From: VRUE01 sp963805455
GTDB taxonomy: Bacteria; Actinomycetota; Thermoleophilia; Solirubrobacterales; 70-9
Direction of reading: 5' to 3'
NCBI GenBank assembly: GCA_963805455.1
Contig: CAWDUJ010000007.1
Location: 1 to 37,895 of the forward strand
DNA: 37,895 nucleotides
Every line of letters begins with the position of its first letter. Positions within the stretch are counted from its first letter, which is position 1. Positions 1 through 8,984 of the stretch are shown piece after piece. Below the pieces are notes generated by a model. The model was not told the origin of the DNA. It saw only the letters and a list, made by a program, of their open reading frames with translations, and searched no databases. The position numbers and the translations under genes were made by a program.

Positions 1-21
1 TACCGGCCTAGGCTTGTCCCG

Positions 22-303
22 ATGCTGAGGCACGTAGTCATCTGGTCGATGGCCGAGGGCCATGAGGGAGAGCTCGGCGAGGTGCTGGTCGAACTGCGCG
101 AGCTCCCCGGGCAGATCGAGGAGATCGAGGGGCTCAGCGCCGGGTCGCTCCTCAACGAGTCCGAGCTCGAAGGCGTCCTCTGCGTCGACGTCGCCGATGC
201 CGAGTCGCTCGAGCGCTACCGCTCGCACCCCGCTCACCAGCCTGTCCTGGACCGGCTGAGAGCGACGGCGGCGCAGCTGGTCGTCGCTGATTACGAATAC
301 TGA
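22..303 (+). CDS. Dabb-family (stress-responsive alpha/beta barrel) protein
   Basis: A 93-residue protein beginning MLRHVVIWSM, the usual first strand of Dabb ferredoxin-like barrels, and containing the typical late segment SLERYRSHPAHQPV (about residues 63-76). Members are small dimeric barrels, some of them enzymes in polyketide or catabolic clusters and many of unknown role. Its stop codon is 60 bases before the next gene and overlaps the first bases of the promoter region that drives the catabolic cluster, so it is probably the last gene of an upstream unit. No clear ribosome-binding site is visible in the 21 bases before the ATG. Family call is good; function is unknown. Confidence 0.8.
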   Translation: MLRHVVIWSMAEGHEGELGEVLVELRELPGQIEEIEGLSAGSLLNESELEGVLCVDVADAESLERYRSHPAHQPVLDRLRATAAQLVVADYEY

Positions 304-355
304 TTCGTCCGATTTCAGACCTGCCTTGACGGGGTCGGCGCCAATAGCGTACGGT
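304..355 (+). promoter_or_regulatory. Promoter P1 with upstream box, probably leaderless
   Basis: TTCGTCCGATTT (304-315), a 10-base gap, -35 TTGACG (326-331), an 18-base spacer, -10-like TACGGT (350-355), then 7 bases to a GTG at 363. The same elements with exactly the same spacing recur at 14412-14463 before the aldolase gene. The predicted transcription start falls on or next to the GTG, which implies a leaderless mRNA and selects 363 over the in-frame GTG at 354, which would overlap the -10. The upstream box may be an operator or activator site; that part is inference. Confidence 0.7.
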
Positions 356-362
356 GGCACCG

Positions 363-1679
363 GTGGGCAGCTACGACAGTCGCGATTCCGTTCGATCTTC
401 CGAACGCACTGACGCTGGAAGCCTTGCCGTGCTGGTCATCGGCACCCTCGACACCAAGGGCGTCGAGATCGAGTTCCTCGCCGAGGCGATAGCCGCCCAG
501 GGCGCCGAACCGCTCCTCCTCGACTCCTCGACCGGGACCGGCGAGGCGACCTCGAGGTTCCCCGTCATCCCCCGCGAGGAGGTGGCGCGCTCGGCGGAGT
601 CGACGATCGAGGCGATCGCCGACCTCCCCCGCGGCGAGGCGGTCGAACGGATGCGGACCGGGGTCCAGAAGCTGACCGCGGCGCTGTTCGCCGCCGGCGA
701 AGTCGACGCCGCGATCTGCATCGGCGGGGCCGGGACCCATCTCTCGGGCCCGGCCTTCCAGTCGCTCCCGATCGGGTTCCCGAAGCTGGTCGTCTCGCCG
801 CTCGCCTCCGGCCGCCGCCAGCTCGAGCCCTACGTCGGGCTCCGCGACGTCGCCGTCATGCACTCGGTCGCCGACATCGCCGGGATCAACGACATCACCG
901 AAAAGGTCTTCAACACCGCCGCCGGCTACATCGTCGGGGCGGCCGCCGCCCACAGCGACGAACGCAGCCGGGGCGGGGTCGACGACGGCGCCCCGACCGT
1001 CGCGGTCTCGATGAACGGCAACACGACGATCGCGATGGACCTCGGCCGCGCCCGGCTGCAGAAGGCCGGCTACGCCGTCGTCACCTTCCACGCCAACGGG
1101 GTCGGCGGGCGCGCGCTCGAGGCCTTCGTCGAGGAAGATCGCGCCGCCGCGGTCCTCGACTACACGACGACCGAGCTCGGGGCCGGCCTCGTCGGCGGCC
1201 TGATGGACGCCGGGCCGACACGGATGGAGACCGCCGGCCGCAAGGGGATCCCGCAGGTCCTCGTCCCCGGCTGCGTCGACTTCATCACCTGCGGCACGCT
1301 GGCCGAAACCGAACAGGAATTCCCCGGGCGGGTGATGTTCGGCCACAACCCGGAGCTGACCCTGGTCCGGCTGCGCGAGGACGAGATGTCGGAGCTGGGC
1401 GCGATCTTCGCCGCCAAAGCGAACCTCTCGACCGGCCCGACCTCGGTCCTGGTGCCGAAAGAAGGGTTCTCGGTCTCCGATGTCAGGGGCGGGCCGTTCT
1501 GGGACCCCGAGGCGGACGGGGCCTTCATCAGCGCCCTGCTCGACAACCTCGATTCCCGGATCGGGGCACAGGTGATCGACGCCCACATCAACGACGAGGG
1601 GTTCGCCGACGCCGCCGTCGACGAGCTGCTGGCCCTGGTCGGCGGCGCCAGCGAGCGAAAGGCCCGGGTCTCGGCATGA
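363..1679 (+). CDS. Tm-1-like ATP-binding domain protein (UPF0261 family)
   Basis: The protein carries VLVIGTLDTKG near the N-terminus, the hallmark of the Tm-1/UPF0261 family, followed by a Gly-rich segment (CIGGAGTHLSG) and a C-terminal half ending in the usual HINDEGFADAAVDEL stretch. Length (438 residues) fits the bacterial family. Members bind ATP; bacterial reactions are not settled, though these genes often sit in sugar or aromatic catabolic clusters. GTG 363 is chosen because it lies 7 bases after the predicted -10; GTG 354 and GTG 429 are in-frame alternatives. It is the first gene of a long operon and overlaps the next gene by ATGA. Confidence 0.85.
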   Translation: MGSYDSRDSVRSSERTDAGSLAVLVIGTLDTKGVEIEFLAEAIAAQGAEPLLLDSSTGTGEATSRFPVIPREEVARSAESTIEAIADLPRGEAVERMRTGVQKLTAALFAAGEVDAAICIGGAGTHLSGPAFQSLPIGFPKLVVSPLASGRRQLEPYVGLRDVAVMHSVADIAGINDITEKVFNTAAGYIVGAAAAHSDERSRGGVDDGAPTVAVSMNGNTTIAMDLGRARLQKAGYAVVTFHANGVGGRALEAFVEEDRAAAVLDYTTTELGAGLVGGLMDAGPTRMETAGRKGIPQVLVPGCVDFITCGTLAETEQEFPGRVMFGHNPELTLVRLREDEMSELGAIFAAKANLSTGPTSVLVPKEGFSVSDVRGGPFWDPEADGAFISALLDNLDSRIGAQVIDAHINDEGFADAAVDELLALVGGASERKARVSA

Positions 1680-2656
1680 GCGTGCCCTGGGGGATCCTCT
1701 CGACCGCGGCGATCCTCGAGGAGATGCTGCCCGCCTTCGAGCAGTCCGAGGTGGCGGACCTGCGCGCGATCGCCAGCCGCGACCTCTCCCGCGCCGAAGC
1801 CCACGCTGCCGAGCACGGGATCCCGGTCTCGCACGGCTCCTACGAGGACCTCCTCGCCGACGACTCGATCGAGTGCGTCTACATCGCCCTCCCGAACTCC
1901 CTCCACGGCGAGTGGACGCGGGCGGCGATCGAGGCCGGCAAGCACGTCCTCTGCGAGAAGCCGCTGACCCCGACCGCCGAGGAGGCGAGATCGCTGTTCG
2001 AGCTCGCCGAGGAGCGCGGCGTCGTCCTGATGGAGGCCTTCATGTACCGCCACCATCCGAAGACGAGGAAGCTGCGCGAGCTGTGCGAGGACGGCGAGAT
2101 CGGGGTACCGCGGGTGGTGCGGATGAAATTCCACTTCAAGACCGCCGAACCGGCCACCGACATCCGCTACGACCCCGAGCTCGCCGGCGGCGCGCTCCGC
2201 GACGTCGGCTGTTACTGCGTCAGCATGGCCAGCTACCTCGCCGGCGCCGCGCCCGACACCCTGACGGCGACCGCGAGGATGTCGGAGTCGGGGATCGACG
2301 AGCAGTTCTCGGCCACCCTCGGGTTCGGCAACGAGCTGCTGGCGGTGTTCGACTGCGGCATGTACAGCCCGATCGACGTCGGCGTCGAGGTCCTCGGAAC
2401 CGACGGGCGGGCGACGGTCGCGATGCCCTGGTACGCGCACCTCGACCCACTCAGCATCGCGGTCGAGCGAGACGGCGAGACGACCGAGGTCCCGACCCCG
2501 GGCCCGAACGCCTACCGGCTCGAGATCGACAACGTCTGCGCCGCGGCCCGCGGCGAGGCCGAGCCCGAGATCTCCCCCGAAGAGACCCTGAGAAACCTGA
2601 CAACGATCGAGCGACTCCTGGAGGTCGCCGAGCTCGACCGGTCCCATGCGGCCTGA
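1676..2656 (+). CDS. Gfo/Idh/MocA family NAD(P)-dependent oxidoreductase 1
   Basis: A 326-residue two-domain oxidoreductase. The N-terminal Rossmann start is WGILSTA, and the catalytic EKP motif is seen in HVLCEKPLTPTAEEA (about residues 90-104). The C-terminal beta-sheet domain includes GGALRDVGCYCVSMASYL, where family members place substrate-binding residues. Enzymes of this family oxidise or reduce hydroxyls of sugars, inositols and related polyols. Its ATG overlaps the Tm-1 stop (ATGA), indicating translational coupling. A second, distant paralogue is encoded at 9839-10912. The exact substrate cannot be read from the sequence. Confidence 0.88.
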   Translation: MSVPWGILSTAAILEEMLPAFEQSEVADLRAIASRDLSRAEAHAAEHGIPVSHGSYEDLLADDSIECVYIALPNSLHGEWTRAAIEAGKHVLCEKPLTPTAEEARSLFELAEERGVVLMEAFMYRHHPKTRKLRELCEDGEIGVPRVVRMKFHFKTAEPATDIRYDPELAGGALRDVGCYCVSMASYLAGAAPDTLTATARMSESGIDEQFSATLGFGNELLAVFDCGMYSPIDVGVEVLGTDGRATVAMPWYAHLDPLSIAVERDGETTEVPTPGPNAYRLEIDNVCAAARGEAEPEISPEETLRNLTTIERLLEVAELDRSHAA

Positions 2657-2663
2657 GGAACCA

Positions 2664-3833
2664 ATGCCAACAACCGAGCAACAGCCAGACGAGGAGACAA
2701 AAGCGGTGCCCGAGTCCAACTCGGAGTCCCCGGTGAGCGGCAACTCCGGTCAGACCGGGACCCCCGTGGTCGAGCTGACCGGCGTCTCGAAGACCTACCC
2801 GGGGGGGACCGTCGCCGCGGTCAAAGAGATGGACCTGAAGATCCAGGAGGGGGAATTCTTCTCGATCCTCGGCTCCAGCGGCAGCGGCAAGACGACGACC
2901 CTGCGCCTGATCGCCGGGTTCGAGCAGCCGACGGCCGGCAGCGTCTTCCTCGACGGCGTCGACACCACCGGTGTGCCGCCATTCCGCCGCGACGTCAACA
3001 CCGTCTTCCAGAACTACGCCCTCTTCCCCCACATGAAGGTCGAAGCCAACGTCGCCTACCCGCTGAAGATGGCGGGGGTCCCGAAGCGCGAGATCAAGCC
3101 GCGGGTGCAGGAGGCACTCGAGCGGGTCTCGATGACCGGTTACGAGAAGCGGCTGCCGCACCAGCTCTCCGGCGGGCAGCGGCAGCGGGTCGCTCTGGCC
3201 CGGGCCCTGATCGGCCGCCCGCGCCTGCTGCTCCTCGACGAGCCGCTCGGCGCCCTCGACCTGAAGCTGCGCGAGAACATGCTCCTCGTCCTCAGGAACC
3301 TCCAGCGCGAAGTCGGGATCACCTTCATCTACGTCACCCACGACCAGAGCGAGGCGCTGGCGATGAGCGATCGCCTGGCGGTGATGAGCGAGGGCCGGAT
3401 CGAACAACTGGCGACACCGACCGAGGTCTACGAGCGCCCGGCGACATCGTTCGTCGCCGGCTTCATCGGCAAGACCAACCTGCTCGAGTGCCGCCGCGAG
3501 TCCGACATGCGGGCGGTCGCCGGCGGCGTCTCCCTCGCCCTCGCCGAGGTGGCCGACGATGAGACGTTCACCCTCAGCGTCCGGCCCGAGGCGATCGTCG
3601 TCGGCGAGGAGAGCCGCGGACTCGGCAACCACTTCGAGGCGAAGGTCGGCGACGTCCTCTTCCTCGGCCACGAGCGCGAGGTCCTGGTCGACATCGGCGA
3701 CCAGAGGCTGATGGTGAGGAGCAACACGCGCACCTATTCGCCGGGGGAGACGATCGAGCTCGGCTGGGATCCGGCCGACGCGGTGATCGTGAAAGCGACG
3801 GGGACATGGCAACCGCTGCCGCAAGGCGTCTAG
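2664..3833 (+). CDS. potA: ABC transporter ATP-binding protein, spermidine/putrescine type (PotA-like)
   Basis: Complete ABC ATPase: Walker A GSSGSGKTT, Q-loop FQNYALFPH, signature LSGGQRQRVALARAL, Walker B LLLLDEPLGALD, H-switch YVTHDQSEA, and a C-terminal TOBE-like regulatory domain (from about residue 280). This pairs with the two permeases downstream to energise import. The ATG at 2664 is preferred because AGGA lies about 6 bases upstream; the ATG at 2646 would overlap the previous gene. The first ~35 residues are a low-complexity Glu/Ser/Pro extension not usual in PotA. It overlaps the permease gene by 28 bases. The real substrate may differ from polyamines. Confidence 0.92.
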   Translation: MPTTEQQPDEETKAVPESNSESPVSGNSGQTGTPVVELTGVSKTYPGGTVAAVKEMDLKIQEGEFFSILGSSGSGKTTTLRLIAGFEQPTAGSVFLDGVDTTGVPPFRRDVNTVFQNYALFPHMKVEANVAYPLKMAGVPKREIKPRVQEALERVSMTGYEKRLPHQLSGGQRQRVALARALIGRPRLLLLDEPLGALDLKLRENMLLVLRNLQREVGITFIYVTHDQSEALAMSDRLAVMSEGRIEQLATPTEVYERPATSFVAGFIGKTNLLECRRESDMRAVAGGVSLALAEVADDETFTLSVRPEAIVVGEESRGLGNHFEAKVGDVLFLGHEREVLVDIGDQRLMVRSNTRTYSPGETIELGWDPADAVIVKATGTWQPLPQGV

Positions 3834-4708
3834 AGCCGATCACAGAACTGCCGCGGCGCCTCCCGGAGCGCGCCCGCAGGCTGCTGATCCTGGTCCCGGC
3901 GATCATCTGGATCGCCGTTCTCGTTCTGCTGCCGAACGCGTTCCTGATCTCGTACAGCCTCTGGAAAAACGAACTCGGCTTCGTCGCCCACGAATGGAAT
4001 TTCCACAACTACGGCGACCTGTTCGCCTCCGACGTCTTCAAAACCCTCCTCAAGCGGACCCTGATCATCGCCCTCGTCTCGACCACGGTCGCGACCCTGA
4101 TCGCCTACCCGCTCGCCTACGTGGTGGTGACCAAATTCGGCCGCTACAAGGTCCTCGCGGCGCTGCTGATCATCATCCCGCTCTGGGTCAGCTACCTGAT
4201 GCGGGTCTTCGCCTGGAAAATCATCCTCGGCGAAAAGGGTGTGCTGAACGGCCTCCTTGAATCGACCGGGATCACCGACCACCCGTCGCAGGCGTTCCTC
4301 TACTCGACGACGACGGTGATCCTCACCCTCACCTACGTCGCGATCCCGTATGTGTTCCTCGCCGCCTACACCTCGCTCGACCGGATCCCGAAGCACTACT
4401 ACGAGGCCTCCGGGGACTGCGGGGCGTCGGCATGGCGGACCTTCCGGCATGTGATCTGGCCGTTGAGCAGGCCCGGCGTCGCGGTCGGTTTCGCGATCGG
4501 GTTCGTCCTCACCTTCGGCGACTACGTCACCCCGGCGATGGTCGGCGGCCTCAACGGGACGATGCTCGGCTCGATCGTCCTGCAGGAGTTCGGGACCGCC
4601 AACAACTGGCCGCAGGGCGCGGCGATCGGGGTCACGATCATCGTCGCCGGCCTGCTGGTGCTGGCGCTGGTCTCGCTGTTCACCCGTCTCGAAGCGGAGA
4701 TCGAGTGA
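3806..4708 (+). CDS. potB: ABC transporter permease 1 (PotB-like)
   Basis: A 300-residue membrane protein with about six hydrophobic segments, the first at LLILVPAIIWIAVLVLLPNA. The EAA coupling motif for contact with the ATPase is at EASGDCGASAWRTFRHVIWP. The FGDYVTPAMVGG segment is typical of PotB/PotC-type polyamine permeases. It begins inside the end of the ATPase gene and ends in a GTGA overlap with the second permease, so the ABC genes form a tightly coupled unit in the cytoplasmic membrane. Confidence 0.92.
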   Translation: MATAAARRLEPITELPRRLPERARRLLILVPAIIWIAVLVLLPNAFLISYSLWKNELGFVAHEWNFHNYGDLFASDVFKTLLKRTLIIALVSTTVATLIAYPLAYVVVTKFGRYKVLAALLIIIPLWVSYLMRVFAWKIILGEKGVLNGLLESTGITDHPSQAFLYSTTTVILTLTYVAIPYVFLAAYTSLDRIPKHYYEASGDCGASAWRTFRHVIWPLSRPGVAVGFAIGFVLTFGDYVTPAMVGGLNGTMLGSIVLQEFGTANNWPQGAAIGVTIIVAGLLVLALVSLFTRLEAEIE

Positions 4709-5622
4709 CCCCGCGGCTGCGGGAAAGCCGGCCGGTGAAAATCGCCAGCACGGCGCTGGTCAGCTTCTGCGTGGTCGCGGTCTACGTCTTCCTCTACGCG
4801 CCGATGATCATCACGGCGCTGTTCTCGGTCAACGACAGCCGGATCCAGACCCTGCCCTATGAGGGCTTCACGACCAAGTGGTACACGGCGCTTTTCGAAG
4901 ACGAAAAGATGGTCAACGCCATCCTCTACAGCCTCAAGGTGGCGTTCGTCGCGGTCCTGATCTCGGCCTTCGCGGCGCTCGCGCTGTCGCTGATCCTGCA
5001 CCGGATGAAGCTGCGGGGAGGCGCCGTGATCCAGGCGCTGCTCGCCAGCCCGCTGGTCGCTCCCGGCCTCGTCCTCGGGATCTCGCTGCTGGTGATCTTC
5101 CACGAGGCGAAGATCGAACCGGGCTTCTGGACGATCATCGCCGGCCACGTCTCCTTCATCACGCCGCTGATCATGTTCATCCTCCTCCAGCGGCTGAAGA
5201 CCTCCGACCCCTCGCTCGAGCAGGCCTCGATGGACTGCGGCGCCGGCTCGATCCGGACCTTCTGGCACGTGACCCTGCCCGGCGTGCGGGTGGCGCTCCT
5301 CGCCGGCTGCCTGCTCGGGTTCACGCTCTCGATGGACGAGATCGCGGTCACGTTCTTCCTCGCCGGGACCGAACCGACGCTCCCCGTCTACGTCTGGGGG
5401 CTGCTGCGCTTCGGCTTCACCCCCGAGGTCAACGCCGCCTTCACCGTGATCGCCGGCGGCTCGCTGACGTTGATCGGCGTCGCCGGCCTCCTCCTCTTCT
5501 TCTCCGGGCGGCGCAACCGCCTTCCCGAGGAACGCCGCCGGGGCCTGTTCTCGCGCGGCGGCCAGACCGACCGCGAGCTCGCTCCCGGTGTCCCATCCGA
5601 CTCTGCGATCCAAGGAGCCTGA
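4705..5622 (+). CDS. potC: ABC transporter permease 2 (PotC-like)
   Basis: A 305-residue permease with the PotC hallmarks YAPMIITALFSVNDS after the first membrane helix, the EAA motif at EQASMDCGAGSIRTFWHVTL, and FTLSMDEIAVTFFLAG. GTG 4705 overlaps the potB stop codon (GTGA) and is the natural coupled start; GTG 4735 is a possible alternative. The C-terminal ~35 residues are a charged cytoplasmic tail. With PotA and PotB it forms the only transporter core in the window, apparently shared by three binding proteins. Confidence 0.9.
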   Translation: MTPRLRESRPVKIASTALVSFCVVAVYVFLYAPMIITALFSVNDSRIQTLPYEGFTTKWYTALFEDEKMVNAILYSLKVAFVAVLISAFAALALSLILHRMKLRGGAVIQALLASPLVAPGLVLGISLLVIFHEAKIEPGFWTIIAGHVSFITPLIMFILLQRLKTSDPSLEQASMDCGAGSIRTFWHVTLPGVRVALLAGCLLGFTLSMDEIAVTFFLAGTEPTLPVYVWGLLRFGFTPEVNAAFTVIAGGSLTLIGVAGLLLFFSGRRNRLPEERRRGLFSRGGQTDRELAPGVPSDSAIQGA

Positions 5623-5624
5623 AC

Positions 5625-6470
5625 ATGCAATTCGCCGTCTTTCTCCCCAACTTTGGCCCCTTCGGTGATACCGACGCCCTCGTCGAGCTGGCCCGCGACG
5701 CCGAGGCCAAGGGCTGGAATGGGTTCTTCATCTGGGACCACATCCAGCTCGACGGCGCCGACACCGGCCCGATCGTCGACCCCTGGGTCGCCCTGACCGC
5801 GGTCGCCGGGGCGACCACGAACCTGCGGATCGGGACGATGATCACCCCGGTGGCGCGGCGCCGGCCCTGGAAGCTCGCCCGCGAGACGGTCACCCTCGAC
5901 CGCGTCTCCCACGGCCGCCTCACCCTCGGCGTCGGCCTCGGCTACCCGCCCGAGGATGAGTTCGGGACCTTCGGCGAGGAGACCGACGACCGCGTCCGGG
6001 CCGACAAGCTCGACGAGGGGCTCGAGATCCTCGACGGCCTCTGGAGCGGCGAGAAGGTCGACCACCAGGGGGAGCACTTCCAGGTCTCCGGCGCCCAGTT
6101 CCAGCCCCGGCCCGTCCAGGAGCCGCGGATCCCGGTCTGGTGCGGCGGCTGGTGGCCGAACAAACGACCGTTCCGGCGCGCCGCGCGCTGGGACGGCGTC
6201 GCCCCCGAGCTCGCCCCGGCGGGAGGGCAGCCGACCCCCGATCAGGTCCGCGAAATCGCGGCCTACGTCAAGGAGCACGGAGCGAGTGACCCGTTCGACA
6301 TCGCGATCAACGGCTACTCGGAGCCGGGCTCCGGCCTCGAGGTGGGCTCGATCGCCGAGTACGAGGCGGCCGGCCTCACCTGGTGGCTGGAGCGGATCGA
6401 CACCGACCGACTTTTCTCATTCGACCAAACCCAACAGCGAGTCCACGCCGGCCCTCCCCAACGGCCGTGA
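5625..6470 (+). CDS. LLM-class flavin/F420-dependent oxidoreductase
   Basis: A 281-residue protein with the LLM TIM-barrel pattern: MQFAVFLPNFG start, AEAKGWNGFFIWDHI, a LRIGTMITPVARRRPWKLA segment and the SHGRLTLGVGLG stretch. Such enzymes use F420 or FMN. The length and N-terminus resemble the F420-dependent methylene-H4MPT-reductase-like subgroup, but the cofactor is not proven by what can be seen. AAGGAG lies 8 bases before the ATG, only two bases after the potC stop. The C-terminal 20 residues are polar and probably disordered. Expected role: a redox step on the imported compound. Confidence 0.88.
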   Translation: MQFAVFLPNFGPFGDTDALVELARDAEAKGWNGFFIWDHIQLDGADTGPIVDPWVALTAVAGATTNLRIGTMITPVARRRPWKLARETVTLDRVSHGRLTLGVGLGYPPEDEFGTFGEETDDRVRADKLDEGLEILDGLWSGEKVDHQGEHFQVSGAQFQPRPVQEPRIPVWCGGWWPNKRPFRRAARWDGVAPELAPAGGQPTPDQVREIAAYVKEHGASDPFDIAINGYSEPGSGLEVGSIAEYEAAGLTWWLERIDTDRLFSFDQTQQRVHAGPPQRP

Positions 6471-6505
6471 GGACTAGAGCAGTCCACAAACGAGAAAGGA
6501 ACACC

Positions 6506-7714
6506 ATGAAGAAGCAGCACCGGCGCAGTCGAGCACTGAGGTGGGTGGGCATTGTCAGCCTGGTCGCCCTGCTCGGCGTGGCACTCGCTGCCTGCGGTAG
6601 TGGCGGTAGCGACACCACGGGCGGTACCGAAGGAGAAGCGAGCTCCGGCAGCGGAGAAACGATCAACCTCCTCACCTGGGAGACGTACGACGAACCCGAA
6701 TGGTTGAAGGAATTCGAAGAAGAATCCGGGATCAAGGTGAACTCGACGAACGTCGGCTCGCCGGCGGAAATGTTCTCGAAGGTGAAAGCCAATCCCGGCC
6801 AGTACGACATCGTCCTCAACACAGCCGGATGGTTCCCGCAGTACGTCGACGGGGATCTGCTCGTCCCGATCGAAGAAGACAAAGTCACCGAAATGAAGAA
6901 CATCAAGCTCGGGTTCGACTGGCGAGGCTCGACGACGGTCGACAACGAACTGTATGGAGTCCTCTACAACTGGGGCACCCAGCCCCTGGGATGGATTCCG
7001 AGTCAGGTCAAGGGCCTGAACCTGAAGAAGTATGAGAACGCCAAAGGCGAACTCTACGACTGGAACGTCCTCTGGGATCCGGCTCTGAAGGGCAAAGTCT
7101 CGCTCTTCGACGACCCGACATCGGCCGAGCCGATGGTCCCGCTGGCGCTCGGGTTCAAGGACCCCTACAACCTCGACGAAGAAGAATTCGAAGCGTTCGA
7201 AAAGAAGCTGATGGAACTGCGCCCGCAGATCAAGCGCCTGACCAGCGGTTTCGACGATCAGACGGCGCAGTTGGCCGCCGGTGAAGCCTCGGTGGCGATG
7301 CTCAACAACATCGCGACCGCGACCGCTCTGAAGGAAGAAGGCAAGACCCTGCTGACGCAAAACGTCACCAAGAACGGGATGCCTGCCTGGAGCGACAACC
7401 TGGCGATCACCAAAGAGGGCGGAGCGAACAAGCTCGACGCCGTCTACAAGTTCATCAACTACTCGCTGACGCCGGGCTGGCAGGCGCGCTTCATCGCCAA
7501 CAGCGGCAACTCGGGGACGTTGAACTACGAACAGGCGACCACGCCCGAAGCGAAGGAACAGGGCCTGACGCCCGAAAAACTCGAAGGAACGTTGATTCCG
7601 GCGACCAAAGCCGGCGACGAATTCTTCGAAGTGCTGAAGTTCTACCAACCGGTCGAGGATCTGCCTCGTCGACTGGAAGTGTGGAACGAATTCAAACTCG
7701 GGCTCGGGAGCTAG
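6506..7714 (+). CDS. Extracellular solute-binding lipoprotein 1 (PotD-like)
   Basis: A 402-residue lipoprotein: basic N-terminus, hydrophobic helix and lipobox LAAC (Cys about residue 31), then a Gly/Ser/Thr linker and a PotD-type periplasmic-binding fold starting at INLLTWETYDEPEW. WNVLWDPALKGKVSLFDDP matches polyamine-type binding proteins. The ribosome-binding site AAAGGA precedes ATG 6506. Glutamate is coded mainly by GAA while neighbouring genes use mainly GAG, suggesting selection for high expression. It is very similar to the protein at 12445-13627 and more distantly to that at 20842-22050. A strong hairpin follows the stop codon. Confidence 0.9.
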   Translation: MKKQHRRSRALRWVGIVSLVALLGVALAACGSGGSDTTGGTEGEASSGSGETINLLTWETYDEPEWLKEFEEESGIKVNSTNVGSPAEMFSKVKANPGQYDIVLNTAGWFPQYVDGDLLVPIEEDKVTEMKNIKLGFDWRGSTTVDNELYGVLYNWGTQPLGWIPSQVKGLNLKKYENAKGELYDWNVLWDPALKGKVSLFDDPTSAEPMVPLALGFKDPYNLDEEEFEAFEKKLMELRPQIKRLTSGFDDQTAQLAAGEASVAMLNNIATATALKEEGKTLLTQNVTKNGMPAWSDNLAITKEGGANKLDAVYKFINYSLTPGWQARFIANSGNSGTLNYEQATTPEAKEQGLTPEKLEGTLIPATKAGDEFFEVLKFYQPVEDLPRRLEVWNEFKLGLGS

Positions 7715-7736
7715 CCCGCCGCACAGGGAACCCGAG

Positions 7737-7770
7737 GGGGCGCGGCGGCCAAATAGTGCCGCCGCGCCCC
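7737..7770 (+). terminator. GC-rich hairpin after SBP1
   Basis: A perfect 12-bp inverted repeat, GGGGCGCGGCGG (7737-7748) and CCGCCGCGCCCC (7759-7770), with a 10-base loop. There is no U-run, and the P450 gene begins only 15 bases later, so it more likely causes partial termination or stabilises the upstream binding-protein mRNA than ends the operon. A similar hairpin follows SBP2. Confidence 0.65.
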
Positions 7771-7785
7771 GCGGGCCTCACCTTC

Positions 7786-8982
7786 GTGACAAACGCACGC
7801 ACAGAGACCGCCCGCCAGTACAACCCGTTCATGGCGGGCACCACCGAGGACCCGTACGAGGAGTACCGCTGGCTGCGCGACGAGCAGCCGCTCTACCACA
7901 GCGAGGACTACGGGTTCTACGCGGTCTCCCGCTACGACGACGTCAGGACCGTCTCGCGGGACTGGGAGACCTACACCAGCGCCCAGGGTGTCGACGTCGA
8001 CAACACCGCCCTTCTCGGCGGCCCCAACGTCCTCGAGTGCGACCCCCCGGAGCAGACCTGGTGGCGCCGGCTCCTGCAGCGCCGGTTCGCCGCCAAGGCG
8101 ATCCGGGAAGAACTCACTCCGGTGATCGAAGCGGAGGTGAAGCGCCTGCTCGACGCCGCGCTCGAGGGGGATCCCGAGGAGATCGACCTCGGGACCCAGT
8201 TCGCCTGGCAGCTGCCGATCGTCGTCACCGGCCACATGGTCGGCGTCCCCAAGGCCGACCAGCAGAGGATCTCCGACGACCTCCAGGTCTTCCAGGAACG
8301 CGAACCGGGGCAGACGGTCCCGCCGAAAGCCTCCGAGGACGCCGCAGCCGACATCCACGAGTACCTGACCGGGTTGATCGAGGAGAAGCGGCGCAACCCG
8401 ACCGACGACCTGCTGAGCCTGATGGTGACGGCGGAACGCGACGGGGAGCCGCTGCCCGAGGACCAGATCATCGGTAACACCTACCTCCTGCTCGACGCCG
8501 GCACCCACACCACCTCCTCGCTGATCTCACACGGCCTCACCCAGCTCGACTGGCACCGCGACCAGCGTCAGTGGCTGGCGGCGAACCCCGATCGGATGCC
8601 CGACGCGCTGGAGGAGATCATCCGCTACGACTCGCCGCTGCGGGTGATCCGACGGGTCAGCGTCAGGGAGTCGACCTTCCACGGAGAGGCGGTGCCCGAG
8701 GGCGCCTCGATCTTCATGCTCTACTGCGCCGCCAACCGCGACGAGCGGCGTTGGGAGGACGCCGACACCTTCGACATCAGGCGCGAGCCGAAGCGGACGA
8801 TGGCCTTCGGCGACGGCATCCACCACTGCATCGGGGCGCCGATCGCCCGCTTCGAGGCCGCGATCGCCCTCGCCGCGGTCCTCGAGCGCCTCCCCGACTA
8901 CGAGCTGAACGGGCCGCTGGTGCGGATCAGGAGCCACATGATGAACGGCTACACCTCGATCCCGGTCAGCACCGGCCTCTAG
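7786..8982 (+). CDS. Cytochrome P450 (1)
   Basis: A 398-residue soluble bacterial P450. I-helix oxygen-activation motif LLDAGTHTTSSL (AGxxT), K-helix ExxR in EEIIRYDSPLRVIRR, and heme-Cys loop FGDGIHHCIGAPIARFE are all intact. It should hydroxylate or demethylate a small substrate using electrons from a ferredoxin and reductase, neither of which is encoded in the window. GTG 7786 is chosen because earlier in-frame starts fall inside the hairpin or inside SBP1, and the homologous region begins soon after (QYNPFMAGTTEDPYEEYRWL). No good Shine-Dalgarno is visible. Two bases separate its stop from the next start. Confidence 0.9.
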   Translation: MTNARTETARQYNPFMAGTTEDPYEEYRWLRDEQPLYHSEDYGFYAVSRYDDVRTVSRDWETYTSAQGVDVDNTALLGGPNVLECDPPEQTWWRRLLQRRFAAKAIREELTPVIEAEVKRLLDAALEGDPEEIDLGTQFAWQLPIVVTGHMVGVPKADQQRISDDLQVFQEREPGQTVPPKASEDAAADIHEYLTGLIEEKRRNPTDDLLSLMVTAERDGEPLPEDQIIGNTYLLLDAGTHTTSSLISHGLTQLDWHRDQRQWLAANPDRMPDALEEIIRYDSPLRVIRRVSVRESTFHGEAVPEGASIFMLYCAANRDERRWEDADTFDIRREPKRTMAFGDGIHHCIGAPIARFEAAIALAAVLERLPDYELNGPLVRIRSHMMNGYTSIPVSTGL

Positions 8983-8984
8983 CC

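Noticed and set aside
315..1586. Long open frame on the minus strand opposite the Tm-1-like gene, and similar long antisense frames at 1160-2743, 2451-3824, 4522-5613, 14974-16368 and 17955-19280
   Set aside because: They mirror the third-position GC bias of the real + strand genes, have Arg/Asp/Gly-rich compositions with no domain, and lack plausible starts.
7681..7785. Extended N-terminus of the first P450
   Set aside because: It would overlap the end of SBP1 and run through the hairpin, and the encoded Arg-rich sequence is unlike any P450 N-terminus.
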